Program-made: the position numbers and the translations under genes
Source of the DNA: Bradyrhizobium sp. WBAH42
GTDB lineage: Bacteria; Pseudomonadota; Alphaproteobacteria; Rhizobiales; Xanthobacteraceae
DNA length: 64,000 nt
Reading direction: 5' to 3'
NCBI RefSeq assembly: GCF_024585265.1
Contig: NZ_CP036533.1
Location: 3,357,001 to 3,421,000 of the forward strand
Shown: one piece after another, positions 17,312-26,312 of the stretch
Numbering within the stretch: position 1 is the stretch's first letter
Layout of the letters: the number at the start of each line of letters is the position of its first letter
The notes under the pieces: generated by a model
What the model saw: the letters and a program-made list of their open reading frames with translations, nothing else
What the model was told of the DNA's origin: nothing
The model's database searches: none

Positions 17312-17625
17312 TCGACCGTGATCGATGCCGATGCGGTGGACGAATAGCCGTTGTCGCCGATCCACTCGAACTCGAACTTGCCGCTCTCCTTGGCGACCGT
17401 AAAGAACGACAAATATGGGTTCGCCGCGATCGCCGGAAACAGGTCGGCGCGAAAGATCTCGGCGCCGTTGTAGCGGCAGACGAAGCTCGTGATGATGTCG
17501 CGCGGCACGAGCTTGCCGTCCGCGGTATGGCGGAAGCCTGTTTCCATGATGTGCGAGGTCAGCGTGCGAATCTCGATGATCTCGCCGCGTTTGGCTTTCG
17601 AGGGAACGTTGATGAGAGCGGACAT
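17308..17625 (-). CDS. soxZ: Thiosulfate-oxidation carrier-complex protein SoxZ
   Basis: A 105-residue protein with the normal SoxZ layout: an N-terminal PSKAKRGEIIEIRTL and a beta-sandwich containing RADLFPAIAANPYLSF. There is no signal peptide, as usual, since it travels with SoxY through Tat. It scaffolds the SoxY swinging arm in the periplasm. It is coupled to soxY (TGATG) upstream and soxA (ATGA) downstream. Nothing looks degenerate, which contrasts with the altered C-terminus of its SoxY partner. Confidence 0.92.
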   Translation of the reverse strand: MSALINVPSKAKRGEIIEIRTLTSHIMETGFRHTADGKLVPRDIITSFVCRYNGAEIFRADLFPAIAANPYLSFFTVAKESGKFEFEWIGDNGYSSTASASITVE

Positions 17626-18092
17626 CAGTTCAGCTCCTCGGTGCATGCCGCCAGCGTCACGACGATTTCGGCGGCAACCTGCCAGAACGTGTCGTCTGAC
17701 AGGCGCGCGATCGCGACGACCTTCTGGGTGTCGGCGAGCCGGATCCGGGTCGAGACCTGGGCTCGGCCGGAAGATGGGCCAAAATAGAAATTGCCGATGT
17801 TCGGCTGCGGGTTCTTTTCGTTGAAGACGTGGATGCTCTTGATGTAGTCGTCCGCCGTCATCGGGCTCGTCACGCTGACCGTCATCGGCACCGTGTTGCC
17901 GTTCTCGACCAGCGGCGGAATGTCGAGCTTGACCCGGCCGCTGCGAAGCTGTGCTTCGCCGACGACGTTGCGGATCGCGGTGTTGAGCATCGCCGGCGTC
18001 GCTTGAATCGGGCGCAGCGTTACGATTGGAATCGTCCCGGCGATTGTCACGCCTCCGGCGAGGTTCAAGAATTGTCGTCGCGTGGTTGGCAT
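17625..18092 (-). CDS. soxY: Divergent SoxY sulfur-carrier protein lacking the GGCGG motif
   Basis: A 155-residue protein with a Tat signal (TTRRQFLNLAGG) and a SoxY domain (KLDIPPLVENGNTVPMTVSV; FNEKNPQPNIGNFYFGP). In the family, the substrate is carried on the cysteine of a C-terminal GGCGG arm. Here the chain ends AACTEELN: Cys150 is present at the end of the last strand but has no flanking glycines, and five residues follow it. The flexible arm is therefore missing or altered. The reading frame is intact and coupled to soxZ, so this looks like a functional variant rather than decay. Whether Cys150 still carries sulfur is unknown. Confidence 0.85.
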   Translation of the reverse strand: MPTTRRQFLNLAGGVTIAGTIPIVTLRPIQATPAMLNTAIRNVVGEAQLRSGRVKLDIPPLVENGNTVPMTVSVTSPMTADDYIKSIHVFNEKNPQPNIGNFYFGPSSGRAQVSTRIRLADTQKVVAIARLSDDTFWQVAAEIVVTLAACTEELN

Positions 18093-18096
18093 GAAA

Positions 18097-18633
18097 CTAG
18101 TCCCGAAGCGTTGCAAGAAATGAGACGATGTCTTCGATCTCCGCAGCCGACAAGATTGGCTTCCCGGCAAAATTGCGTCCGATCCGAAAGAGGCCGTCGT
18201 TACGATAATAGGACGGCATGATGGTCTCCGGATTGAAGCGGGAGGCATCGACCAGTCGGAGCCGCAACTGGCTCACGGACCACCGGTTCCCGGCACCGCC
18301 GAGATCAGGCGCGAGGTCGCCCTGGAACCGCGTTTCCGGGAATGGGCCGGAATGGCAGAGGATGCAGGTCGTCGTGCGTGCGAGCACCAGCGCGCGCCCG
18401 CGCGCAGCATCGCCGGGTGAGCCTGTGAGCGAGTCGGGAATGCCGTCGCCGACGATTGTGTAGGGCACGAGCTCTTCGGCTTGGGTCGGCAAGGCGAGGG
18501 CGAGGCTTGCCACGATGAGCGCGGCGATCGCAGCTACCGGATAGGATGGCTGAGGTCGCCGCGAGCTCCACTTACCTCTCCCGCTTGCGGGAGAGATCGG
18601 CGCGCAGCGCCGGGTGAGGGCTCTTTCCATCAT
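18097..18633 (-). CDS. soxX: Sulfur-oxidation monohaem cytochrome SoxX
   Basis: A c-type cytochrome with one CILCH haem motif (residues 90-94 from the chosen start) and NPETIMPSYY supplying the axial Met. This is the SoxX pattern, and soxYZA follow. The signal sequence (VAAIAALIVASLALALPTQA) is clear, but the start is not. The only ATGs in frame lie ~30 codons upstream, inside a palindromic repeat, which gives a charged leader. A GTG inside the signal peptide seems too short. The stop is 4 bp from the soxY start, and the fccB stop lies just upstream. Confidence 0.82.
   Translation of the reverse strand: MMERALTRRCAPISPASGRGKWSSRRPQPSYPVAAIAALIVASLALALPTQAEELVPYTIVGDGIPDSLTGSPGDAARGRALVLARTTTCILCHSGPFPETRFQGDLAPDLGGAGNRWSVSQLRLRLVDASRFNPETIMPSYYRNDGLFRIGRNFAGKPILSAAEIEDIVSFLATLRD
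18576..18625. repeat. Palindromic repeat at the fccB-soxX junction
   Basis: CTCTCCCGC-TT-GCGGGAGAG is a perfect 9-bp dyad followed by GATCGGCGCGCAGCGCCGGGTGAGGGC, written here as two parts: the GCGC-rich block and GGTGAGGGC. This is a frequent Bradyrhizobium intergenic element. It overlaps the apparent 5' end of soxX and may supply its start codon. Confidence 0.7.
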
Positions 18634-18637
18634 GGCC

Positions 18638-19906
18638 CTAGCCAAAGGTGTCCGCCGTGATGGTCTCAAACCAGCGCTCCGCTTCCGTGGCCTCGCGGGC
18701 GCGCAATTCGCGCGGTGCATCGACCGGGCTGGTGCCGCCCTCGACCTCGGCAAAGATGTCGCCGCGCGGCTGGTAGTGGCCGGCGAGCGAGAAGCCGTAG
18801 CCTGGCGCGACGACGTTGTAACAGACGCCGGTCAGGCGTGGCGTGTCCGGCGCGCGGCCGGCGAGGAGATTCACGATCGCGCTAGCGCAAGCCTTGCCTT
18901 GCGCGCTCGCAGCGGACGCCGATTTGGGAATGCCGCCGCCGAGGCAGGCATCGCCAACGACGTGGACGTTCGGAACGAGTTTTGACTCGAACGTGACGGG
19001 ATCGATCGGGCACCAGCCCGTCGCGTCCACAACGCCTGCGACGCCGGCGATGCGCCCCGCGCGCTGCGGCGGGATGACGTTGGCGACATCAGGGGTGTAG
19101 TTGCCGAACTCGGTGACGATGGTTCGCGTCGTCGGATCGACCGAGGTGACGCGGCCGCCTTGCGACAGTGCGACGCGCTCGATCATGTCGCCATAGAGCT
19201 CCTTCCACGCCTTCTCGAACAGCCGCTGCTGCGAGAACGCGTCCTTGGCGTCGAGGATCAGAACTTTCGAGCGCGGCTTTCTCGACGTCAGGTAATGCGC
19301 GATCAGGCTCGCGCGCTCGTAAGGCGCTGGCGGGCACCGGGAAGGATTGGCCGGGATTGCAATGGCGACCGTGCCGCCGTCCCCCATCGCTTCCAATTGC
19401 CGGCGCAGCAAAAGAGTCTGAGCGCCCGCTTTCCAGGCGTGCGGCATCGTCTCCGACGCGGCCTCGTCGTAGCCGGGCAGGGCTTCGAGATGGAAGTCGA
19501 TGCCGGGCGAGAGCACGAGGCGATCATAGCCAACCGTGGTGCCATCGCCCGTCGTCACACGGCTCGTTTGCGTGTCGATGCCCGCCGCAGCCTGGGTGAC
19601 GATGCTGATCCCCCCGGCGGCAAGCTTGTCATAGCCGAACTGCTGCGCCTCGATCTCGCGCAGGCCCGCGATCACCTCGTTGCTGAAGGGGCAGGAGACG
19701 TAGGTCTTGTTCAGCTCGATCAGGGTGACCTGCAATTTTGCATCGGCGCGCTTGAGCGCGCGGGCGCAAGCCGCGCCGCCAAAGCCGCCGCCGACCACGA
19801 CGACGCGCCCCGCCGATTGCGCGCGCAGGATCGAAGGTGCGGCGAGCGATGTGGCCGCGACGGCGATGCCGAGAACGGCATTCCGCCGCGTCACCGGCGC
19901 ATTCAT
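18638..19906 (-). CDS. fccB: Flavocytochrome c sulfide dehydrogenase flavoprotein subunit (FccB/SoxF)
   Basis: A 422-residue periplasmic flavoprotein with a Tat signal (VTRRNAVLGIA...) and an FAD-binding GGGFGGAACARAL. Redox-active cysteines lie in TYVSCPFSNE and near GVCYNVVAPGYG, and the family's C-terminal domain is present. It oxidises sulfide to sulfur or polysulfide and normally passes electrons to a cytochrome c subunit. No fccA is adjacent; SoxX or SoxA could accept the electrons (inference). It heads the soxXYZA run, and no soxB, soxCD or soxV is in the window. Upstream in-frame ATGs give a leader without signal-peptide character, so the start at 19906 is preferred. Confidence 0.88.
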   Translation of the reverse strand: MNAPVTRRNAVLGIAVAATSLAAPSILRAQSAGRVVVVGGGFGGAACARALKRADAKLQVTLIELNKTYVSCPFSNEVIAGLREIEAQQFGYDKLAAGGISIVTQAAAGIDTQTSRVTTGDGTTVGYDRLVLSPGIDFHLEALPGYDEAASETMPHAWKAGAQTLLLRRQLEAMGDGGTVAIAIPANPSRCPPAPYERASLIAHYLTSRKPRSKVLILDAKDAFSQQRLFEKAWKELYGDMIERVALSQGGRVTSVDPTTRTIVTEFGNYTPDVANVIPPQRAGRIAGVAGVVDATGWCPIDPVTFESKLVPNVHVVGDACLGGGIPKSASAASAQGKACASAIVNLLAGRAPDTPRLTGVCYNVVAPGYGFSLAGHYQPRGDIFAEVEGGTSPVDAPRELRAREATEAERWFETITADTFG

Positions 19907-19927
19907 GAGACCTGTCCGGAAAATGCT

Positions 19928-19950
19928 GCGGCGGCCGGTATGGCCGCCGC
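19928..19950 (-). terminator. GC-rich hairpin after the molybdenum oxidoreductase operon
   Basis: GCGGCGGCC and GGCCGCCGC form a perfect 9-bp stem with a 5-nt loop. On the minus strand it is followed by a short AT-rich CAGCATTTT. It probably ends the molybdopterin oxidoreductase transcript before fccB. Confidence 0.55.
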
Positions 19951-19964
19951 GATTTGTCGTTTGA

Positions 19965-20009
19965 GCATGACCTTTTCGGAAAACCGCTCCACACTTTTCC
20001 TGATCATGC
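19965..20009. repeat. GCATGA...TCATGC palindromic repeat
   Basis: Arms GCATGA and TCATGC enclose CTTTTCGGAAAACCGC and ACACTTTTCC blocks. This is a widespread Bradyrhizobium/Rhodopseudomonas intergenic element. It lies directly beyond the stop of the molybdopterin subunit gene. Confidence 0.7.
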
Positions 20010-20010
20010 T

Positions 20011-22197
20011 TTACGCGAAGGTGATGTTCTGGTCGCGCAGCGGCACCTGGCGGATGCGCTTGCCGGTCGCGGCAAAGTACGCATTCAGCACCGCCGGGGC
20101 CGCGACGCCGATGGTCGGCTCGCCGACGCCGCCCCAGAATCCGCCGCTCGGCACCATCACCGTCTCCACCTTCGGCATCTCGTTGATGCGCATCGAATTG
20201 TAGGTGTCGAAGTTGGTCTGCTCGATCTTGCCGTCCTTCACCGTGCAGCCGCCGTAGAACAGCGCGGAGAGGCCATAGACGAAGGAGCCGGCGACCTGTC
20301 GCTCCACCTGCGCCGGATTGACGACGTAGCCGGGGTCGGTGGAGGCGACGATGCGATGCACCTTGATCTTGCTGCCGTCGGTCACCGAGATCTCGGCGGC
20401 GCCGGCGACATAGCTGCCGTAGCCCATGACCTGCGCGATGCCGCGATAGACGCCTTGCGGCGCCGGCGTGGTCCAGCCGATCTTCTCGGCAACCGCGTTG
20501 AGCACCGCAAGGTGCTTGGGGTGGTTGCCCATCAGCTTGCGGCGGAATTCGAGCGGGTCCTGGCCTGCGGCCTGGGCGAGCTCGTCCATGAAGCATTCCA
20601 TGTAGATCGCGTTGTGATTGACGTTGACGCCGCGCCAGAAGCCGGGCGGGACGTGCGGGTTGCGCATCGCATGCTCGACCAGAAGGTTCGGCACCGAATA
20701 GCCGATCGCGGCTTCGCCGGATTGGGCGACGCCCTGGAATGCCGCGGGATCCATCCCGTTCTGCAACGCTTCGGGGCGGAGCGAGAACAGGATAGATTGC
20801 CCGGACAGGCGGTAGTGTAGGGCGATCAAATTGTTGTTGGCATCGAACGCGCCGGTCATCTTGCACTGGGTGATGGGGTGATACCTGCCGTGCGCCATGT
20901 CCTCTTCGCGCGACCACAACAGCTTGATCGGCGTGCCCGGCATTTGCTTGGCGATCATGACGGCCTGGCGGACATAGTCGGTCTGGCCGCGCCGGCCGAA
21001 GCCGCCGCCTGGCATCACCTTGTGCACGTCACACTTTTCGGCCGGCAGGCCGGACGCTTCCAGCACCGCTGCAAACGCCGCCTCGCCGTTCTGCGTGCCG
21101 CACCAGACCTCGCATTTGTCCGCGGTGTAGAGCGCGGTGGCGTTCATCGGCTCCATGGTGGCGTGGTTCTGGTAGGGATAGGCGTAGACAGCCTCGACCT
21201 TCTTGGCGGCACCGGCAATCGCAGCCTTGGCGTCGCCGTTCTTGTTGCCGACATAGGCCGGCTGCGAATTGTCGAGCCCCTCCGCCAGCCATTTCGCGAT
21301 CGACTCGCTGGAAACCTTTGCGTTGTCGCCTTCGTCCCAGACGATCGGCAGCGCCTCGAGCGCGGTCTTGGCGTGCCACCAGGTGTCGGCGACGACGGCG
21401 ACCGCGGTGTCGCCGACCTTGACGACCTTCTTGACGCCTTTCATGCCGGCGATCTTGGCTTCGTCGAAGCTCTTCAGCTTGCCGCCGAACACGGGGCAAT
21501 CCTTGATCGCGGCGTTCAGCATGCCCGGCAGCTTGACATCGATGCCGTAGACCATCGCGCCGGTGGTCTTGTCGGCGGTGTCGAGCCGATTGACGCCCTT
21601 GCCGATCAGCTTCCAGTCTTTCGGATCCTTCAGCTTGACGTCCGCCGGCGGCGTCAGTTTCGCCGCAGCCTCGGCGACCTTGCCGTAGGTCGTGGTCCGG
21701 CCCGACGGCGTATGGGTGATGACACTGTTCTCGGCCTTGCATTCGGAGGCCGGCACTTTCCAGGCGTCGGCTGCGGCCTGGATCAGCATCACGCGCGCGG
21801 TGGCGCCGCCCTTGCGGACATAGTCTTGCGAGGAGCGGATGCCGCGGCTGCCGCCGGTGGAGAAATCACCCCACACGCGCTTGCGGGCGACGCTCTGGCC
21901 CGGCGTCGGATATTCGGTGGTGACCTTGGTCCAGTCGCATTCGAGCTCCTCGGCCACCAACTGGGCGAGGCCGGTCAGCGAGCCCTGGCCCATCTCCGAG
22001 CGGGCGATGCGAATCACCACGGTGTCGTCCGGCCTGACCACGACCCAGGCGCCGATCTCGGGCGAGCCGTCGGCCGCGCGGACCACGGCGGGGCCGCCGA
22101 AGGGGAGGTCGAGGCCGATGGCGAGGCCCGCACCGACCGCGGCCGTGCCAATGACGAAGGCGCGGCGATTGAGCCGCGGCGAGATATGCTTGTTCAT
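20011..22197 (-). CDS. Molybdopterin-binding aldehyde/isoquinoline oxidoreductase large subunit (IorB type)
   Basis: A 728-residue protein of the xanthine oxidase superfamily, in the short periplasmic class. The N-terminus has a Tat signal (RLNRRAFVIGTAAVG). Molybdopterin-binding landmarks are RSEMGQGSLTGLAQLVAEE (~residues 65-85), GGGFGRRG near 400 and the C-terminal GVGEPTIGVAAPAV with the catalytic Glu. Relatives oxidise aldehydes or N-heterocycles and donate electrons through a 2Fe-2S subunit to cytochrome c. The small subunit gene is 12 bp upstream. The substrate is unknown, and no cytochrome subunit is adjacent. Confidence 0.9.
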   Translation of the reverse strand: MNKHISPRLNRRAFVIGTAAVGAGLAIGLDLPFGGPAVVRAADGSPEIGAWVVVRPDDTVVIRIARSEMGQGSLTGLAQLVAEELECDWTKVTTEYPTPGQSVARKRVWGDFSTGGSRGIRSSQDYVRKGGATARVMLIQAAADAWKVPASECKAENSVITHTPSGRTTTYGKVAEAAAKLTPPADVKLKDPKDWKLIGKGVNRLDTADKTTGAMVYGIDVKLPGMLNAAIKDCPVFGGKLKSFDEAKIAGMKGVKKVVKVGDTAVAVVADTWWHAKTALEALPIVWDEGDNAKVSSESIAKWLAEGLDNSQPAYVGNKNGDAKAAIAGAAKKVEAVYAYPYQNHATMEPMNATALYTADKCEVWCGTQNGEAAFAAVLEASGLPAEKCDVHKVMPGGGFGRRGQTDYVRQAVMIAKQMPGTPIKLLWSREEDMAHGRYHPITQCKMTGAFDANNNLIALHYRLSGQSILFSLRPEALQNGMDPAAFQGVAQSGEAAIGYSVPNLLVEHAMRNPHVPPGFWRGVNVNHNAIYMECFMDELAQAAGQDPLEFRRKLMGNHPKHLAVLNAVAEKIGWTTPAPQGVYRGIAQVMGYGSYVAGAAEISVTDGSKIKVHRIVASTDPGYVVNPAQVERQVAGSFVYGLSALFYGGCTVKDGKIEQTNFDTYNSMRINEMPKVETVMVPSGGFWGGVGEPTIGVAAPAVLNAYFAATGKRIRQVPLRDQNITFA

Positions 22198-22209
22198 GTG
22201 AGGATTTCC

Positions 22210-22659
<450 letters not shown>

Positions 22660-22941
22660 CGCAAGTCCCCTGATTGGCCCAATCCACCGATTGAACTCAG
22701 GGGCGCAATGTGTCCGGCAAACTGGAACGGTTCAAATCAACAGTCCGAGGGGTGGCGGGGACGCATGGCCGTGTCGCTCTGGCGTATGGACCGGGACGCC
22801 GTTTTGGCTCATCCCTTCGCAATCGATTCGGGTTGACGCCTTATTCCGAGGGCGTCAATCCGTGGCTTGAGGCGACGTCCGGCTGCGAAGGCCGGTTCCA
22901 GGGCCCTGCGCGGCTTGCGCAGCGGCGACAGTTTGTCTCTT

Positions 22942-22955
22942 TTGCCGGGGTGCAA
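22942..22955 (+). promoter_or_regulatory. Possible FixK2/FNR-type box, TTGC...GCAA variant
   Basis: TTGCCGGGGTGCAA fits the relaxed FixK2 pattern TTG(A/C)-N6-(T/G)CAA. Its centre is about 51 bp before the radical SAM start codon. The GC-rich variant is more likely to occur by chance than the TTGA/TCAA form. The rest of the 340-bp gap shows nothing else convincing. Confidence 0.35.
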
Positions 22956-22999
22956 GTCGCGGGCGCTTTGGTACACTGCGCCGACGCAAAAGGAGTTCC

Positions 23000-24604
23000 A
23001 TGAACGTGCCGAGTCCCTGCAACGTACTGATGCTCTACCCGCTGTTCTCGGCAGAGTCCTTCTGGACCTTCGGCGAATCCTGCAAAGTGCTGGGTGTCAA
23101 GCGCCCGGCCGCCCCCCTCGGCCTGATCACCGTTGCCGCGATGCTGCCCGAGAGCTGGACGGTCCGGCTGATCGATTGCAACACGGCGCCCTTCGGCGAG
23201 GAGGATCTCGCCTGGGCCGACGTCGTGTTCACCGGCGGTATGTTGCCCCAGCAGGCCGACACGTTGCGCCTGATCGAGCTCTGCCGCGCCGTGGGCAAGC
23301 CGGTCGTGGTCGGCGGACCAGATCCGACCTCGAGCCCCCACATCTACGAGCGGGCCGATTTCCGGGTGCTCGGCGAGGCCGAGAGCGTCATCGACGATTT
23401 CATCGCGGCCTGGGAGAGCGGCGCGCGGTCCGGCGTCTTCACTGCGCCGAAGTTCCAGGCCGACGTCACCAAGACGCCGGTGCCGCGTTTCGACCTGCTC
23501 AAGTTCGAGGACTATCTCTATCTCGGGGTGCAATATTCGCGCGGCTGTCCCTTCACCTGCGAGTTCTGCGACATCATCGAGCTCTACGGGCGCGTGCCGC
23601 GGACCAAGACGATCGAGCAGATGTTCGTCGAGCTCGAGACGATCTACAAGATGGGCTATCGCGGCCATCTGGATTTCGTCGACGACAATTTCATCGGCAA
23701 CAAGAAGTCGCTGCGGCAATTCCTGCCGAAGCTCGCCGAATGGCAGCGCACGCACGGCTATCCGTTCGAATTCTCCACGGAAGCTTCCGTCAACCTCGCC
23801 GACGATCCGGAGCTCCTGGAGCTGATGGGTGCGGCCAATTTCTTCGGCATCTTCGTCGGCATCGAAAGTCCGGACCCCGAGACGCTGGTCGCGATGCGCA
23901 AGAAGCAGAACACGCGGCGCAACATCGCCGAGAGCATCCACAAGATCTACGCCGCTGGCATGCTCGTCACCGCGGGCTTCATCGTCGGCTTCGACAACGA
24001 GAAGGTCTCGATGGCGGAGTCGATGATCGAGTTCATCGAGGAGGCGGCTATCCCCGTGGCCATGGTCGGCCTGCTCTATGCCTTGCCGAACACGCAGCTC
24101 ACGCGCCGGCTGGAGCGCGAAGGCCGGCTGCATTCGGGCCACGACGTGGCGCCGACCATCGGTGCCGATCAGTGCACGGCCGGCATCAACTTCGATCCGG
24201 TCCGCCCGTTGCGCGACATCCTGACGGACTACAAGCGGGTGCTGGAGCACGTCTACAGCCCGGCCGCCTACGCAGCACGCGTCGATCGCCTGATGACGCT
24301 GCTCGACCGGTCCAGGCAGCGTTCCGAGCTTGCCGAAGGTGATATCCGCTCCAAGCTCGGCGCCATGGAGACCGTGCACAAGGTGGTCTCCGCCCTTCCC
24401 GAGGCGCGGGCGCCGCTCTGGCAGACCTTTATGAACTGCGCCAAGCGCGACACGTCGTCGGCGCGCATCGCCGTGCAGATGATCGCGGCCTATGCACATC
24501 TCGGACCGTACTCGCGCAAGGTCGTCGCGGCCATCGACGAGCGCCTGGCCGCGCTGGACAACGAGACCGTCGCTCCCGTGGCCGTCGGCGTGACGGCGGC
24601 CTGA
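23000..24604 (+). CDS. B12-binding radical SAM protein, HpnP-like
   Basis: A 534-residue protein. The N-terminal ~150 residues form a cobalamin-binding Rossmann-like domain. The radical SAM cysteines are Cys183, Cys187 and Cys190 in SRGCPFTCEFCDIIELYG. The C-terminal ~200 residues resemble the DUF4070-type extension of this class. By architecture and motif it resembles HpnP, the hopanoid C-2 methylase, and fits Bradyrhizobium, which makes 2-methylhopanoids. It could be another B12 radical SAM methylase instead. An AGGAG precedes the ATG by 5 nt. It stands alone; no other hopanoid genes are near. Confidence 0.7.
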   Translation: MNVPSPCNVLMLYPLFSAESFWTFGESCKVLGVKRPAAPLGLITVAAMLPESWTVRLIDCNTAPFGEEDLAWADVVFTGGMLPQQADTLRLIELCRAVGKPVVVGGPDPTSSPHIYERADFRVLGEAESVIDDFIAAWESGARSGVFTAPKFQADVTKTPVPRFDLLKFEDYLYLGVQYSRGCPFTCEFCDIIELYGRVPRTKTIEQMFVELETIYKMGYRGHLDFVDDNFIGNKKSLRQFLPKLAEWQRTHGYPFEFSTEASVNLADDPELLELMGAANFFGIFVGIESPDPETLVAMRKKQNTRRNIAESIHKIYAAGMLVTAGFIVGFDNEKVSMAESMIEFIEEAAIPVAMVGLLYALPNTQLTRRLEREGRLHSGHDVAPTIGADQCTAGINFDPVRPLRDILTDYKRVLEHVYSPAAYAARVDRLMTLLDRSRQRSELAEGDIRSKLGAMETVHKVVSALPEARAPLWQTFMNCAKRDTSSARIAVQMIAAYAHLGPYSRKVVAAIDERLAALDNETVAPVAVGVTAA

Positions 24605-24609
24605 CCGGC

Positions 24610-25998
24610 TTACTTCACCGCGAGCCGCAGCAAGCTCATCACGCTGCCGAGCGCGGCAAAGCCCGCGCCGAGCGCCAGCGCCAGTGTCGCGCCGTCATGA
24701 CCTGCGAGCGCGAAGCAGGCGGCGGCAAGCGCCGCGCCGGTCGTCTGCCCCGTCAGGCGCGCGGTCGCGACGATGCCGGAGGCGCTGCCGCTGCGGTGAG
24801 CCGGCGCGCTTGCCATCACCGCCTTCATGTTTGGCGCCTGGAAGAAGCCGAACCCCATGCCGCAGATCACCATTCGCCAGATGATGTCAGGGATCGCGGG
24901 ATTGGCCGGCAGTGCCGCCAGCAGCGCCATGCCGAGACCGAGCAGCACGAGACCGATGCCGCCGAGCAGGCCGACGGCATGGCGGTCGGAGAGACGGCCT
25001 GCGATCGGCGCCATGATGCCGACCACCAGCGGCCACGGCGTCATGAAGAAGCCGGTCTCGACCTGCGAGCGGCCGAGCACGTCCTCGAAATAGAACGGCA
25101 GCGAGACGAAGGCGAGGCCCTGGACTGCGAAGGAGCACACGGCCGTTGCCGCCGACAGGGCGAACATCGGCCTGGCGAACAGGTCGATCGGCAGCATCGG
25201 CGCGGGATGATCGGCATGGCGGCGGGTCAGGATCACGCCAAGCACGAGGGCGGTGACCAACTCGATGCCGACAACGATTGGCGACAGATTGTGCGCGGCG
25301 CTGCCGATGCCGGTGATGAACAGGCCGAGGCAGGCGGTGGCCAGGATCGCGCCGAGCAAGTCGAAGCCGTGATCGGCGCGCGGGGTCTTCGGCAGCATGG
25401 CAAAGCCTATGCCGATGGCGACGAGGCCGAACGGGATGTTGACGGCGAACAGCCACGGCCACGGTCCGAGCGCCAGGATGGCGGAGGCGATCGAGGGCCC
25501 GAAGGTGAAGGCGGTCGCGACCACGAGCGCGTTGTGACCGAAACCCCGGCCGAGCATGCGGCCGGGATAGACGAAGCGCACCAGCGCCGTGTTGACGCTC
25601 ATGATGCCGCTCGCCCCCAAGCCTTGCAGGGTGCGCGCCACCAGGAGGCTGTCGAGCGACCATGCCACCGCGCAGAACAGCGAGGCGATGGTGAACAGGA
25701 TCAGGCCGCCGAGATAGATGCGCTGGTGCCCGACGATCTCGCCGAGCGCCCCCAGCGGCAGCAGCGTCGCCACCAGCGCGATCTGGTAGACGTTGACCAC
25801 CCACACCGACTGCTCCGGCGTGACGTGCAGGTCGGCGGCGATGGAGGGCAGGGCGATGTTGGCGATCGCGGTGTCGAGCGAGGCCATCGCGAGCGCAGTG
25901 AAGATCGCCGCGACCGCCCAGCGCCGCTGCGTCGCCGGAAGGCCGTCGGCGGTGGGATGGTCGGGCTCGCGCGCGGCGGCAGGTAACGTGATCGTCAT
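24610..25998 (-). CDS. MFS transporter, DHA2 (14-helix drug exporter) type
   Basis: About 462 residues with 14 hydrophobic segments. MASLDTAIANIALPSIAADL after helix one and the LGGLILFTIASLFCA region are typical of DHA2/EmrB-QacA proton antiporters. It probably expels a toxic organic compound. The start at 25998 (MTITLP) is chosen; a second in-frame ATG at 26049 would add 17 residues, and neither has a strong ribosome site. It converges on the radical SAM gene with a 5-bp gap. The ~310 bp upstream of it show no gene. Confidence 0.85.
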   Translation of the reverse strand: MTITLPAAAREPDHPTADGLPATQRRWAVAAIFTALAMASLDTAIANIALPSIAADLHVTPEQSVWVVNVYQIALVATLLPLGALGEIVGHQRIYLGGLILFTIASLFCAVAWSLDSLLVARTLQGLGASGIMSVNTALVRFVYPGRMLGRGFGHNALVVATAFTFGPSIASAILALGPWPWLFAVNIPFGLVAIGIGFAMLPKTPRADHGFDLLGAILATACLGLFITGIGSAAHNLSPIVVGIELVTALVLGVILTRRHADHPAPMLPIDLFARPMFALSAATAVCSFAVQGLAFVSLPFYFEDVLGRSQVETGFFMTPWPLVVGIMAPIAGRLSDRHAVGLLGGIGLVLLGLGMALLAALPANPAIPDIIWRMVICGMGFGFFQAPNMKAVMASAPAHRSGSASGIVATARLTGQTTGAALAAACFALAGHDGATLALALGAGFAALGSVMSLLRLAVK

Positions 25999-26312
25999 TT
26001 TCGTTGGCGCGCTGCTCCGGCGGCGTAGCCATGGTGGGATGTTCGGCATGTACTACGGAGGCGCCGGCTTCCACAGGCGCAAGCTTGCATGCTGAGTATG
26101 CGCGAAGGTCAGGCGATGCGGCTCGCGCTGCGTGCGCAGGGGGAGGCCACAACAAAAAAGTCGAAAAACAACCCCATGCACAGTAGGAGGCCCTTTGATC
26201 GACAAGGCATTTTCCCGCCGTGTCGCAAACGGCGGTCGCAGCCGCGATCAAGTTGACCCGTCGGGCAAAACACTAGCAGGATGCTATCGTGACGGCGCCT
26301 GGACAGCAGCCT

